A stretch of 60,148 nt of DNA from NCBI GenBank assembly GCA_028280445.1, contig JANQLU010000092.1, forward strand, positions 1 to 60,148. The letters run 5' to 3'. The notes under the pieces are model-generated. The model ran no database searches and was not told the origin of the DNA. It saw only the letters and a list, made by a program, of their open reading frames with translations. Source of the DNA: Pirellulaceae bacterium (lineage in GTDB: Bacteria > Planctomycetota > Planctomycetia > Pirellulales > Pirellulaceae). This document shows positions 51,643-60,148 of the stretch, in pieces. How positions within the stretch are numbered: position 1 is the stretch's first letter; each line of letters starts with the position of its first letter. Both the position numbers and the translations under genes were made by a program.

Positions 51643-54447
51643 ATGACGTTAGTACGCAAATTTATCGATTGGACAAAACCCTGCTTGCCTGCAGCCGTCG
51701 AGTATCTGGTCCAGCGATACCAACCTCAAACCACTGCTGGATTTGAATCGCGCCAATTGGATATGAGCCGCGCTGTTTGTGTATTGCCTGGTCGCCGTGC
51801 CGGACGTCAATTGCTGAAACTGCTTTCGTTAGCAGCAACTCAGCGCGATCTGGTGTTGGTCCCGCCGCGAGTATTAACAGTTGGTCATTTACCTGAACTG
51901 TTGTACCCGATCAAAAAACCGTTCGCATCCGATTTTGTTCAGACGCTCACTTGGATTTCAGCACTGAAACGACTTCGGCGAACCGCCAAAGATTTTTTTT
52001 CATCACTACCTGACGACAACGATTTGTCATTGTGGTTGGATTTGGGCCACTTGCTGCGAAAAACTCATCGTGAACTTGCGGCAGAGGGACTCGATTTTCG
52101 AGATGTTGTTATCCGCGCGGAAAAGATTCCAGGTTTTACCGACACCAATCGCTGGCGATTCCTCAGACGCCTGCAACAAAAATATCTGGAAATTCTTGAC
52201 GGGTTGAATTTGTGGGATCAGCAAACGGCCAGAAAATTTGCCATCGAAAAAAATGAATGTCAAACCGACCGAGATATCGTCTTGATTGGAACAGCCGATC
52301 TCAGTCGCGGAATTCAGTTGATGTTGGATCAAGTCAACGACCGGGTGACGTCGATCGTATTTGCACCCGAAGCCGTTGCCGATCGGTTCGATCATTACGG
52401 ATGCTTGATCGTCAATCACTGGGATCAGCTGCGACTGGAGATCGAAGACGAGCAGATTGAAATTGTCGATGGGCCGGCCGACCAGTCGGCAATGGTGTTG
52501 AGTGTATTGAACCAGTGGCAAAAACAGTTCGCAGTCGATCAGGTGGCGGTTGGCATCCCCGACAGCAGTCTCGTACCACAGTTGGGACACGAACTTTCGC
52601 AATCCCAGATCCATTGGCGGTGGTCTGGCGGTCATTCAATCAAAAACACTTCGACGTTTCAATTGCTGCGCGCCATGAGTGCGTACCTGGATGGAAAACG
52701 GTTCGTCGATTTTGCCGCGCTGGTCCGACATCCAACGGTTGTCGCGTGGATTGAACGACAGGAAATCGTCTCGGCGCAAAACATCGATTGGCTCACGCAG
52801 TTGGATAATTATTTCCAAACTCATTTGCAGCCCAAACTCGGGTTTTGGCTGGGCAAAAAAGAAGATTGTTCTGCAATCAAAACCATTCACACGTTGGTCG
52901 AGAAAAAATTAGGCCCGTTGTCGAGGCCCAAATACCGCAAGCTCAGTCAATGGGCCGCGATGATCACACAGATTTTGAGCGAATGGTTTGTCGACGTCGA
53001 ACTCGATGCTGACGACCCGCAGCAGCATGCGGCGATCGAAACACTGAGCAAGATCTCCGAATTCTTGGGCGAATTTCGCACGGTTCCCGATTCAATCTCA
53101 CCTTCGTGTACATCAGTCGCTGCGCTTGAGCTGTTGCAGCTAAATCTCGAACGCGAATCGATTCCCGATTCACCAAATCCTGCGGCGATCGAATTACTGG
53201 GGTGGTTGGAATTGCCGCTTGATCTGGCGAACGCGACCGTCATTACGTCATTCAATGATCACGTGATCCCGCAAAGTCAAAATGCAGGACTATTGTTGCC
53301 CAATTCGCTACGGACCAAATTGAATTTGGTCGACAATGCTCGACGCTATGCCCGCGACGCGTATGCGATGAGTGTATTACTTGCCGGGCGGCAGGAATTG
53401 AAATTGATCGTGGGCCGGCGCAGCCAAGATGGTGAACCGCTGATTCCGAGCCGGTTGCTGTTTGCAACCCACCGCAATCAAGTCGCCGAACGTGTTGCCA
53501 GACTGTTTCGCGAAGGCCGCAGTTTCAAAGTGGTCCATCCGGATTCTTATGCACCGCGAACCGATCGGGGTGACATCATTGTTGCGAAACCCAGGCCATT
53601 GGCGGCTTCGCTCAAACGCATCAGCGTTACCGCGTTTCGCAGCTACCTGGCATGTCCGTATTATTTTTATCTCAAACACGGGCTTAAACTGGAAACGCTG
53701 GATGATCAAATCAACGAACTGAGTCCGCCGTCGTTTGGCAATGCCATTCACGACGTACTAGAAGTCTTTGGTGAAAGCGAATTGCGGAATAGCACCAACG
53801 CCGATGAGATCAGATTGTTTTTGCGCGAACAACTGAAAATTTATTTCGAACGAATGTTTGGAAAAATCGTCATGCCGGCCGTTGAGATTCAGCAACAGCA
53901 ATCGAGAATTCGACTCGATCATTTTGCAGATTGGCAAGCGCGTTGGTGCAGCGAAGGTTGGGAAATCAAACATTCAGAGGTTGCCACCGATGGCGTGTTC
54001 CTGAGTTGTCCGCAAGGTCGAAAAATGGAGTTGCGTGGGCGGATCGACCGCATCGATTTCAACGAGCGGCTGAATCAGTGGGCAATCTTGGATTACAAAA
54101 CTGGTGATCATGAAACGCATCCCGCTAAAAAACACCGCGATGCTCAAGGCAATTGGATCGATTTACAACTGCCCCTGTATCGCACCATTGCGCGGCAGCG
54201 CGGTTTGTCACCCGAGCCGTTTTTGTTGGGATACATTGCGCTGCCCAAGGACGTGAGTTTGATCGGCGCCTATTTTGCCGAATGGACCGACGAAGAGTTG
54301 GACAACGCGGAACAAGTTGCGTCGGAGATCATCGGCAAAGTTCTCGATGAAAAATTCTGGCCGATGGCCGAACCCAAACATCCTTTTCGTCGCGATTTTT
54401 CAGCAATTTGTCAGGATGATGTCCTCGACCGTGCGGTGGAAGTTTAA
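51643..54447 (+). CDS. addB: AddB-like nuclease/inactive helicase subunit
   Basis: A 934-residue protein with an N-terminal helicase-like region that lacks a Walker A site (PGRRAGRQLLKLLSLAA takes its place) and a C-terminal PD-(D/E)xK nuclease. The latter has LACPYYFYLKHGLKLETLDD, GNAIHDVLEVFGES, then the metal site GRIDRID...AILDYKTGDHET (near 800-825) and QLPLYRTIA. This is the AddB/RecB-nuclease arrangement used for resecting double-strand breaks. The multiple cysteines that hold the iron-sulfur cluster of Bacillus AddB are not obvious. GGAG lies 14 bases before the ATG. It is followed by addA after 14 bases, implying a two-subunit complex. Confidence 0.85.
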   Translation: MTLVRKFIDWTKPCLPAAVEYLVQRYQPQTTAGFESRQLDMSRAVCVLPGRRAGRQLLKLLSLAATQRDLVLVPPRVLTVGHLPELLYPIKKPFASDFVQTLTWISALKRLRRTAKDFFSSLPDDNDLSLWLDLGHLLRKTHRELAAEGLDFRDVVIRAEKIPGFTDTNRWRFLRRLQQKYLEILDGLNLWDQQTARKFAIEKNECQTDRDIVLIGTADLSRGIQLMLDQVNDRVTSIVFAPEAVADRFDHYGCLIVNHWDQLRLEIEDEQIEIVDGPADQSAMVLSVLNQWQKQFAVDQVAVGIPDSSLVPQLGHELSQSQIHWRWSGGHSIKNTSTFQLLRAMSAYLDGKRFVDFAALVRHPTVVAWIERQEIVSAQNIDWLTQLDNYFQTHLQPKLGFWLGKKEDCSAIKTIHTLVEKKLGPLSRPKYRKLSQWAAMITQILSEWFVDVELDADDPQQHAAIETLSKISEFLGEFRTVPDSISPSCTSVAALELLQLNLERESIPDSPNPAAIELLGWLELPLDLANATVITSFNDHVIPQSQNAGLLLPNSLRTKLNLVDNARRYARDAYAMSVLLAGRQELKLIVGRRSQDGEPLIPSRLLFATHRNQVAERVARLFREGRSFKVVHPDSYAPRTDRGDIIVAKPRPLAASLKRISVTAFRSYLACPYYFYLKHGLKLETLDDQINELSPPSFGNAIHDVLEVFGESELRNSTNADEIRLFLREQLKIYFERMFGKIVMPAVEIQQQQSRIRLDHFADWQARWCSEGWEIKHSEVATDGVFLSCPQGRKMELRGRIDRIDFNERLNQWAILDYKTGDHETHPAKKHRDAQGNWIDLQLPLYRTIARQRGLSPEPFLLGYIALPKDVSLIGAYFAEWTDEELDNAEQVASEIIGKVLDEKFWPMAEPKHPFRRDFSAICQDDVLDRAVEV

Positions 54448-54461
54448 CTCGAGGAACTGGC

Positions 54462-57400
54462 GTGCAAGAATTTCCTAACATCTTGATTCGAGCGTCAGCC
54501 GGAACTGGTAAAACGTACCAGCTTTCCAACCGCTTTATACGTTTGCTGAACTCGGGTGTTCCTCCTGAACAAATTCTGGCCGTTACGTTTACCCGCATGG
54601 CGGCTCGGGAAATTCTGGATCGTGTGATGCAACGCTTGGCCGATGCGGCGATGGACCCGCAGAAATGTACCGAGTTGCGTTCCGCGATCGATGATCGAAC
54701 ACTCGACGAACCACGCTGTATCGATCTGCTCGAACAACTGACGCGCCAATTGCATCGATTACAGATCGAAACGATGGACAGTTATTTTTCGAGATTGGCG
54801 CGCAGTTTCAGTCTGGAACTTGGCATCTCACCCGGTTGGAAAATTGCCGAAGAAATTGAAATTCGGCAAATTCGAACGGAAGCGATCCAGGCGTTGTTGC
54901 GGGACAACGCTTACGCATTGTCTTCGTTGCTCAACATGTTATTCAAAGGTGATGCGCAGCGCAGCATTACAGCGCAATTGTTGTCATTGGTCGGTGAATT
55001 GCATGGCCTGTTTTGTGAGTCCGACGAAGCGGCCTGGAAGAAATTTCCCAGCTATCCGATCCTCGAAATTTCCGAATTGAAACAGGCTATTACCGATTTC
55101 GAGCAGGTTTCGTTGCCCAAGGATTCGCGGATCAGCAAAGCGCACACCGAGGAAATGGGTTGGGCCTACGAAAAAGATTGGGAAGGGTTTATCGCCAAAG
55201 GCAACGTCAAAGCCATTGCCGCTGGAAACACGACCTATTATCGAAAAGAGTATTCGCCAGAAACGCTGGCGATTTACCGACGGCTAATTGACCATGCTCG
55301 AGCCGTGCTGATCAAAGACCTCGAACAACAAACCGGTGCAACCTATAAACTGCTCGAATTGTTTGATGCGCATTATCGACGATTGAAACAAACGGCGCGA
55401 GCGTATCGATTTGACGATATCACTCACCAACTCGGTCAATTTGCAAATCTGAAAAACTCTCACACTAATGCTTTTCGATTGGATTGCAAAATCTCGCATC
55501 TGTTGGTCGACGAATTTCAAGATACGTCGCTCGACCAATGGAAAGTGCTCGAGCCGTTGGCACAACAACTGACTGAGTCTGACGAACAAAAATCATTCTT
55601 TTTTACCGGCGGCCCAACATCGTTTTTTTGCGTCGGTGACACCAAACAGGCAATTTACGGCTGGCGCGGAGGCCGGGCAGAAATTTTTGATGCGTTGCCA
55701 TCGCAGCTGGATAACTTGCAGGAAACGTTTTTAAACAAAAGCTTCCGTTCATCGACGCCGGTGATTGAAACGGTAAACCGCGTATTTTCAAGCCTCGATC
55801 AGCACAGCCAGTTGGGTCGAGGTGCAGCTGCGGTCCAGGCGTTTGTCGAAAATTTTCCGCAACATGAAACACAACTGGCTGATTTGCCGGGTTATGTCGA
55901 ATTGGCAACTTCGCGATTTCGCAATGCCGAGCAGCACGAACCGTACGCTTTGACGGTCAAACGGTACAGTGCCAAATATATTCAAGATATCGTTTCGCGA
56001 TGTCCCAATCATTCCGTCGGCGTATTGGTTCGCTCCAACGCATCGGTCGCCCAAGTCGTTCACGGCTTGCGCGAGTTGGGAGTTCCGGTCAGTGAAGAAA
56101 AAGGCGGAAATCAGTTGACGGATTCGTCGGCCGTCGAGTTAATCCTGTCCTTGATTAAATTGGCAGATCACCCTGGAGATCGAGTAGCTCGTTATCACTT
56201 GGCGACCAGTCGACTCGGTGCTCAAATCGGTTTGACCGATTTCGACGATGACTCCTCAGCTTTCAAAATTGCCGAAACCGTGCGTCATGAATTGATGACC
56301 GATGGCTACGGCGCGACAATTCATCGATACGCGCAGATGTTGATGGTTCATTCGACGAACCGGCAGCGTCGCCGATTACAGCAGTTGGTCGAATTGGCAC
56401 ACAATTACCAATCGATCGCGACATTGAGACCGTCTCATTTTATTCACTTTGTCGAAGACAAACGCGTGCCTGATCCGATCCCGGCCCAAGTTCGCGTGAT
56501 GACTGTCCACCAGTCCAAAGGATTGGAATTTGACATCGTTGTTTTGCCCGATCTCGAAAACAAGATTGTCGGACAATTCGGACCTTGTGTTTATCAGCGC
56601 GAAGGTCCGCTGTTGCCGGTCAACCAGATCAGTCGCCGTTGCAACAAGGAAATCCGCAACATCTTGCCCGACGATCTGTTGAAATTGTTCGACAACGCCA
56701 GTTTCGAAGATGTCACGGACGAACTTTGTCTGCTGTATGTTGCGATGACGCGAGCAGTTCACGCGATGCACATCCTGGTTTATCCGGGGAGAGTGACCAG
56801 TCAGTTTACCAGCAGTTTGCTCAAGAAAACGCTGACGGATGAAAAAGAGTTGCAGCCGCAAAAAATTTATTATCAATGTGGCGATGATAATTGGTTTGAG
56901 CGAGCAGTTGCAAAAACTGACGACGACGATGACGAGATGATCGAGTTGTTGACTATTGAGCAGCCAATTCAGTTCGAACGCAGTGAGTCGCAATTTCACG
57001 GTTTGCCGTTTATTTCGCCGTCTCTGGAAAACGAAAAAAAGAGAGTTGAAGCTTCATCGCTGTTGAAAGTTGAAAACTTGGATGCACTGACTCGCGGAAC
57101 ACTTTTTCACCGCTGGTTTGAGCTGATCCAGTGGGTCGAAGACGGCTTGCCCCAACATTCCGATTTGCAACGCGCGGCTGATTCGCTGCAACTGGGAAAC
57201 CTCGATTTAGCCAGCGAGATTCGAACGTTTGAGTCGGCGGTTCAATCAGGTGAACTGCGGAAAAATCTTTCTCGAGCGGCCTACGAGAATTTGTCAGATC
57301 TCGGAATCCCGTCGGTCGCGGCCACAGGCTATGAGCTCAAAATTTTTACAGAGCACCCGTTTGTTATTCCACAGGCAGATGCATTTAGTTTTGGGACCAT

Positions 57401-57668
57401 CGATCGTCTGGTTTTGATCGTTGACGGCGACCGAGTCATTGCTGCCGATATTATCGAATTCAAAACCGATTTGATTGATCCATCTGATCGCCAGTCGATT
57501 GAATCAAAAATCGATCAATACGGCCCACAGCTGTTTGCCTATCAGCAGGCGATTGCCGCTGCCCATGGGTTGGAATCAGAAATGGTTGCAACTCGGCTGG
57601 CTTTTGTTTACTACGATCTGATCCATGCCGTGGATGCAAACCGTTTGCAAATCGCCGCGAATCGTTAG
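54462..57668 (+). CDS. addA: AddA-like UvrD-type helicase-nuclease subunit
   Basis: A 1068-residue superfamily 1A helicase with an attached nuclease. Walker A is IRASAGTGKTYQLSNRFI at residues 9-26, motif Ia QILAVTFTRMAAREI, Walker B LLVDEFQDTSLDQWKVL (near 347), motif III FFCVGDTKQAIYGWRGG, motif V VMTVHQSKGLEFDIVVLP and motif VI CLLYVAMTRAVHAMHIL. The C-terminal PD-(D/E)xK site lies near 975-1015 (IDRLVLIVDGD, then IIEFKTD and QLFAYQQAI). With AddB it would unwind and resect DNA ends for RecA loading. GTG start at 54462 with GAGG 7 bases upstream. The next gene on the strand begins 44 bases after its stop. Confidence 0.92.
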   Translation: MQEFPNILIRASAGTGKTYQLSNRFIRLLNSGVPPEQILAVTFTRMAAREILDRVMQRLADAAMDPQKCTELRSAIDDRTLDEPRCIDLLEQLTRQLHRLQIETMDSYFSRLARSFSLELGISPGWKIAEEIEIRQIRTEAIQALLRDNAYALSSLLNMLFKGDAQRSITAQLLSLVGELHGLFCESDEAAWKKFPSYPILEISELKQAITDFEQVSLPKDSRISKAHTEEMGWAYEKDWEGFIAKGNVKAIAAGNTTYYRKEYSPETLAIYRRLIDHARAVLIKDLEQQTGATYKLLELFDAHYRRLKQTARAYRFDDITHQLGQFANLKNSHTNAFRLDCKISHLLVDEFQDTSLDQWKVLEPLAQQLTESDEQKSFFFTGGPTSFFCVGDTKQAIYGWRGGRAEIFDALPSQLDNLQETFLNKSFRSSTPVIETVNRVFSSLDQHSQLGRGAAAVQAFVENFPQHETQLADLPGYVELATSRFRNAEQHEPYALTVKRYSAKYIQDIVSRCPNHSVGVLVRSNASVAQVVHGLRELGVPVSEEKGGNQLTDSSAVELILSLIKLADHPGDRVARYHLATSRLGAQIGLTDFDDDSSAFKIAETVRHELMTDGYGATIHRYAQMLMVHSTNRQRRRLQQLVELAHNYQSIATLRPSHFIHFVEDKRVPDPIPAQVRVMTVHQSKGLEFDIVVLPDLENKIVGQFGPCVYQREGPLLPVNQISRRCNKEIRNILPDDLLKLFDNASFEDVTDELCLLYVAMTRAVHAMHILVYPGRVTSQFTSSLLKKTLTDEKELQPQKIYYQCGDDNWFERAVAKTDDDDDEMIELLTIEQPIQFERSESQFHGLPFISPSLENEKKRVEASSLLKVENLDALTRGTLFHRWFELIQWVEDGLPQHSDLQRAADSLQLGNLDLASEIRTFESAVQSGELRKNLSRAAYENLSDLGIPSVAATGYELKIFTEHPFVIPQADAFSFGTIDRLVLIVDGDRVIAADIIEFKTDLIDPSDRQSIESKIDQYGPQLFAYQQAIAAAHGLESEMVATRLAFVYYDLIHAVDANRLQIAANR

Positions 57669-57712
57669 AATATTTTGCGATTTACAGTATTTGATTTTTG
57701 AGTGATTTGCAC

Positions 57713-58804
57713 GTGCCAGATTTTTTTGACAATATCGCCGAACATTGGCATCAGCGCGCGCCGGAGTTGGCAGTCTGGACGTTGCGAAATCTGGTCAATC
57801 GCACGGATGTTTGGGGGCGTTATCTCCAGGAACGTCATCGGACGACAGCGGCCGGGATTAAGAACAACGCGATTACAGCGCCGTTTCGAGACGAGCGCGG
57901 AAAAGTTTTTCTTGGTACGTCGTCGCTGGAAAAGCATTTTCGCGCCAAAAACGGTGGCGGAGTTTTGGGACTGCACAGTGCCGGAACGGATGGAACCTGT
58001 CGTTGGTTTGCCCTGGATATCGATTTGCACGACGAAGATGATTTGTCGGTGACCCGCGAAGGAAATTTTGTGGCTGCAAAGAAATGGTATACGCGGCTGC
58101 AAGATTTCGGCTTTGATCCGTTGCTGTTCGATTCCAATGGCAACGGTGGATATCACATTTGGGTGATTTTTGATCAGCCGATGCGTGTGAAAAGCGTTCG
58201 ACAGTTTTGTGAAAGGCTGGTCGCCGATTTCGATCGTATTGGCCTCGATGAACCACCTGAAATATTTCCCAGCGAATATCGCCACAATCATTATGGAAGT
58301 TGGTTGAGGATTCCGGGGCGGCATCATTCACGTCGGCATTTCACCAAAGTTTACGATGACGAGCCGGGCGCCGATCAAGTGTGGCTCGATGGTCATGAAG
58401 CGATCGATCGTATCATCAGGACGCAAAAAGTTTCTGTCGATTTGGCCCAGCGGCACGATATTGAATTTCGCAAGCGAACGGTTTGTCTGGATTTTGACGG
58501 CGTCATTCATTCATATCGTTCCGGTTGGCTGGGGGCGACGACGATTCCCGATCCACCCATTCATCGTGTCAAAGAAGCCATTGACCGTCTGCGGAAAAAT
58601 TTTCGAGTTGTCGTTTTTTCCGCCCGCTGTGAATCTGAATCGGGCAAACAAGCGATCGAAAATTGGCTTGCTCAAAATAACATCGTTGTCGACGAGGTTT
58701 GCATGCACAAACCTCCCGCCATGGTCTACGTCGACGATCGTGCAATTCCGTTTCTGGGGGATTGGGACGAAACGATCTCAATGATCAATAATTTCAGACG
58801 TTGA
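57713..58804 (+). CDS. TOTE-type archaeo-eukaryotic primase fused to HAD phosphatase
   Basis: A 363-residue fusion. Residues about 60-240 carry the primase-polymerase pattern: the metal-binding ALDIDLHDEDD (D102, D104), SNGNGGYHIWVIFDQP with the motif-II His148, and FPSEYR then YGSWLRIPGRHH for the nucleotide-binding segment. This matches the AEP of TOTE conflict elements and related PrimPols. Residues about 253-363 are a complete HAD hydrolase: motif I VCLDFDGVIHSY (D260, D262), the S/T motif VVVFSAR, the lysine MHKPPAM and the acidic VYVDDRAI. Such a HAD is common in phages and mobile elements as a nucleotidase or end-processing phosphatase. The GTG at 57713 is preferred (GAGTG upstream); a TTG at 57698 would add five residues. 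It follows addA on the same strand. An end-repair role is inference. Confidence 0.82.
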   Translation: MPDFFDNIAEHWHQRAPELAVWTLRNLVNRTDVWGRYLQERHRTTAAGIKNNAITAPFRDERGKVFLGTSSLEKHFRAKNGGGVLGLHSAGTDGTCRWFALDIDLHDEDDLSVTREGNFVAAKKWYTRLQDFGFDPLLFDSNGNGGYHIWVIFDQPMRVKSVRQFCERLVADFDRIGLDEPPEIFPSEYRHNHYGSWLRIPGRHHSRRHFTKVYDDEPGADQVWLDGHEAIDRIIRTQKVSVDLAQRHDIEFRKRTVCLDFDGVIHSYRSGWLGATTIPDPPIHRVKEAIDRLRKNFRVVVFSARCESESGKQAIENWLAQNNIVVDEVCMHKPPAMVYVDDRAIPFLGDWDETISMINNFRR

Positions 58805-58820
58805 TTCTGGCTGCGAAGAA

Positions 58821-58939
58821 CATAAAAGGGGTCGGGAGTCTTTTTCACTCAAACCAGATTTTCAGTTAGCCATTTCGTCTCGTCAGCATTGTGATGCTAA
58901 ACATCCTAAATCAAGAAAAGACTCCCGACCCCTTTTATG
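58821..58939. repeat. REPIN family F copy 2
   Basis: Perfect 24-base arms (58821-58844, starting CATAAAAGGGGTCGGGAGTC, and 58916-58939) flank 71 bases. It lies between the convergent ends of the primase-HAD gene and the histidine kinase, where it could also terminate transcription. Confidence 0.9.
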
Positions 58940-58955
58940 CCTCAACACTCTTGAT

Positions 58956-60148
58956 CTACCCGTGGGCGGGGTTGCAGCGTAGGCCGAATTTGTTGACGAC
59001 TTCGAGCAGTGTTTGTTTGACGGCGTCGGGCTCGATGGGTTTGCTGATGTAGCCGTCCATGCCGACATCTGAACAGCGGTTTTCGAACTCTTTGATGACG
59101 TGCGCGGTCATGGCAATAATAGGTTGGTAGTTTCCGCTGTCCTGCTCGCGCTGGCGAATTGCCTCGGTGGCTTCGATTCCATCCATTTCGGGCATTTCGA
59201 TGTCCATCAAGATGACATCAAATTCATGATGTTCTAATTTACTCAGGACTTCCAATCCGTTGTTGACAACTTCGACAGAATGGCCCATCAGGCCGAGCAA
59301 GCCTTTGGCAACTTTCTGATTGACTTTAGAGTCTTCGGCCAACAGGATTTTCAATTTGACGTCATCGGCAGCGGTTTCCGAAGTGTCGTTTCCATCCCTT
59401 GTTGTCGATTCCACAGGTGCGTCGTTCGTAGGTTTGAAACTGTTCACAAATTTTTCGTGCGTCAAAGGTTTGAGTAAAAATCTGATATGAGACTGTGTAA
59501 ACCGTTCTTGAGCATCAACGTTTTCGCTATTGCCAAGAATCACGATTTGTTTCGATTGATAGATGTCCGAGTTTTCGAATCGATCAAACAACGCTTCGAC
59601 CAGCGGATGATTCGTTGATTCAACAATCACCACGTTGGCGTCTGACAAGTCGAGCGCGTCGAGTTCCAATCGCGGACGATCCGCCAGACTGACGGCGGTC
59701 ACTGTGCTGCATCCCAGATCGGACAGGCGTCGTTTCAGAACGGTTGCGTTTTGTTCACCACAGGTGATGACAAATGCCGAGCGGTCCGCCAATTCTTCGA
59801 TCGGTGCAGGAGTGTCCGGTTGTTGGCAAGGGAATTGTGGCGTGAAATGGAATGTGCTTCCAACGCCAACTTCGCTTTCAACCCAAATCTCGCCGTCCAT
59901 CAGTGAAATGATTTTTGCGGAAATGGCCAGTCCGAGTCCGGTGCCTCCGTAGCGTCGTGTTGTCGAGCTATCGGCCTGTTGGAACGATTCAAAAATGTTT
60001 TTGGTTTTGTCGCTGGGAATACCGATACCGGTGTCGGCGACTCGACAGTCCAGACCGACGATACCATTGGCGAAGGTTCGAGTTTCAACCGATACAAAAA
60101 CATGTCCGGTTTCGGTGAACTTGATGGCGTTACCGATCAAATTAATCA
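58956..60148 (-). CDS. Hybrid sensor histidine kinase, C-terminal part (cut by the window edge)
   Basis: The reading frame is open at the right edge (INLIGNAIKFTETG begins the HATPase N-box), so the start lies outside. Visible parts are the ATP-binding domain with ADTGIGIPSDK (G1), FESFQQAD (F-box) and GGTGLGLAIS (G2). A degenerate receiver-like domain follows (about 160 residues in, with ANVVIVESTN where the phospho-Asp loop would be and a final LLKPLTHEKF). The last domain is an intact receiver: ILLAEDSKVNQ, the phospho-acceptor VILMDIEMPEMDG, IIAMTAH and the Lys in YISKPIE. This BarA/ArcB-like layout phosphorylates an Hpt protein, which is not in the window. Its input domains and target are unknown. 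Confidence 0.93.
   Translation of the reverse strand, partial: INLIGNAIKFTETGHVFVSVETRTFANGIVGLDCRVADTGIGIPSDKTKNIFESFQQADSSTTRRYGGTGLGLAISAKIISLMDGEIWVESEVGVGSTFHFTPQFPCQQPDTPAPIEELADRSAFVITCGEQNATVLKRRLSDLGCSTVTAVSLADRPRLELDALDLSDANVVIVESTNHPLVEALFDRFENSDIYQSKQIVILGNSENVDAQERFTQSHIRFLLKPLTHEKFVNSFKPTNDAPVESTTRDGNDTSETAADDVKLKILLAEDSKVNQKVAKGLLGLMGHSVEVVNNGLEVLSKLEHHEFDVILMDIEMPEMDGIEATEAIRQREQDSGNYQPIIAMTAHVIKEFENRCSDVGMDGYISKPIEPDAVKQTLLEVVNKFGLRCNPAHG

Noticed and set aside
1..60148. CRISPR arrays, tRNA or rRNA genes, prophage or IS transposases
   Set aside because: No regularly spaced direct repeats, no cloverleaf or rRNA-like stretches and no transposase or integrase motifs were found; repeats present are inverted and dispersed.

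Overview
The window reads as chromosomal DNA of a motile planctomycete, most likely of the Pirellulaceae or a close relative. The grounds are: two fused DUF1080 domains, a secreted formylglycine-type sulfatase, a planctomycete-style kinase-like receptor, an FhcA-type formylmethanofuran dehydrogenase subunit (C1 carrier pathway), many leaderless or non-ATG starts, and dense short palindromic repeats whose chance translations (NPKRERGT, GEAPAEP) are familiar from Pirellula-type genomes. Base composition looks even and close to 50% GC by eye. No rRNA, tRNA, phage, CRISPR or intact transposase was seen.

Layout. (1) 1-14.3 kb is a flagellar cluster. fliD, flagellin and a small FlgM-like gene run leftward. 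Two envelope TPR proteins, a FlgN-like coiled-coil protein, a receiver-less sigma-54 activator, and then fliK-flgD-flgE run rightward. A -24/-12 promoter sits before fliK. (2) 14.3-22.4 kb: polA, a double-DUF1080 secreted protein with a membrane partner, ispH, and a squalene/phytoene-synthase-like protein that has lost both aspartate-rich motifs. (3) 22.4-33 kb: a GYF-domain membrane protein, a membrane-anchored MutS-like ATPase, glutamate dehydrogenase, then a rightward set made of a receptor pseudokinase, a zinc-ribbon/secretin-N-like envelope protein and a DUF6265 protein. (4) 33-42.5 kb: DinB-like, ZIP transporter, PNPOx-like, a leucine-rich-repeat remnant, a peroxiredoxin-like gene with an in-frame TGA at the expected catalytic Cys followed by a SECIS-like hairpin, fhcA, a lipoprotein, an S9 peptidase and an amidohydrolase. 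(5) 42.5-46 kb: a tight NAD-salvage operon pncB-nrtR-pncA-kptA with a palindromic candidate operator. (6) 46-60.1 kb: sulfatase, MORN-repeat protein, two poorly known envelope proteins, an addB-addA-like helicase-nuclease pair followed by a primase-HAD fusion, and the C-terminal part of a hybrid histidine kinase that leaves the window.

How parts fit together. The sigma-54 activator and the -24/-12 promoter suggest that hook genes are expressed under RpoN control before late filament genes. In the NAD operon, KptA consumes NAD+ and releases nicotinamide, which PncA and PncB return to the NAD pool under an NrtR-type regulator. AddB/AddA-like proteins and a primase-like protein on one strand suggest a DNA break-processing unit. 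At least five families of short inverted-repeat (REPIN-like) elements occupy the intergenic gaps, one inserted inside another, and one supplies the stop codon of kptA.

The most striking single observation is the probable selenoprotein at 35503-36045. The primase-HAD fusion beside addBA, the kptA-containing NAD operon, the aspartate-less squalene/phytoene synthase homologue beside ispH, and the pseudokinase locus follow.
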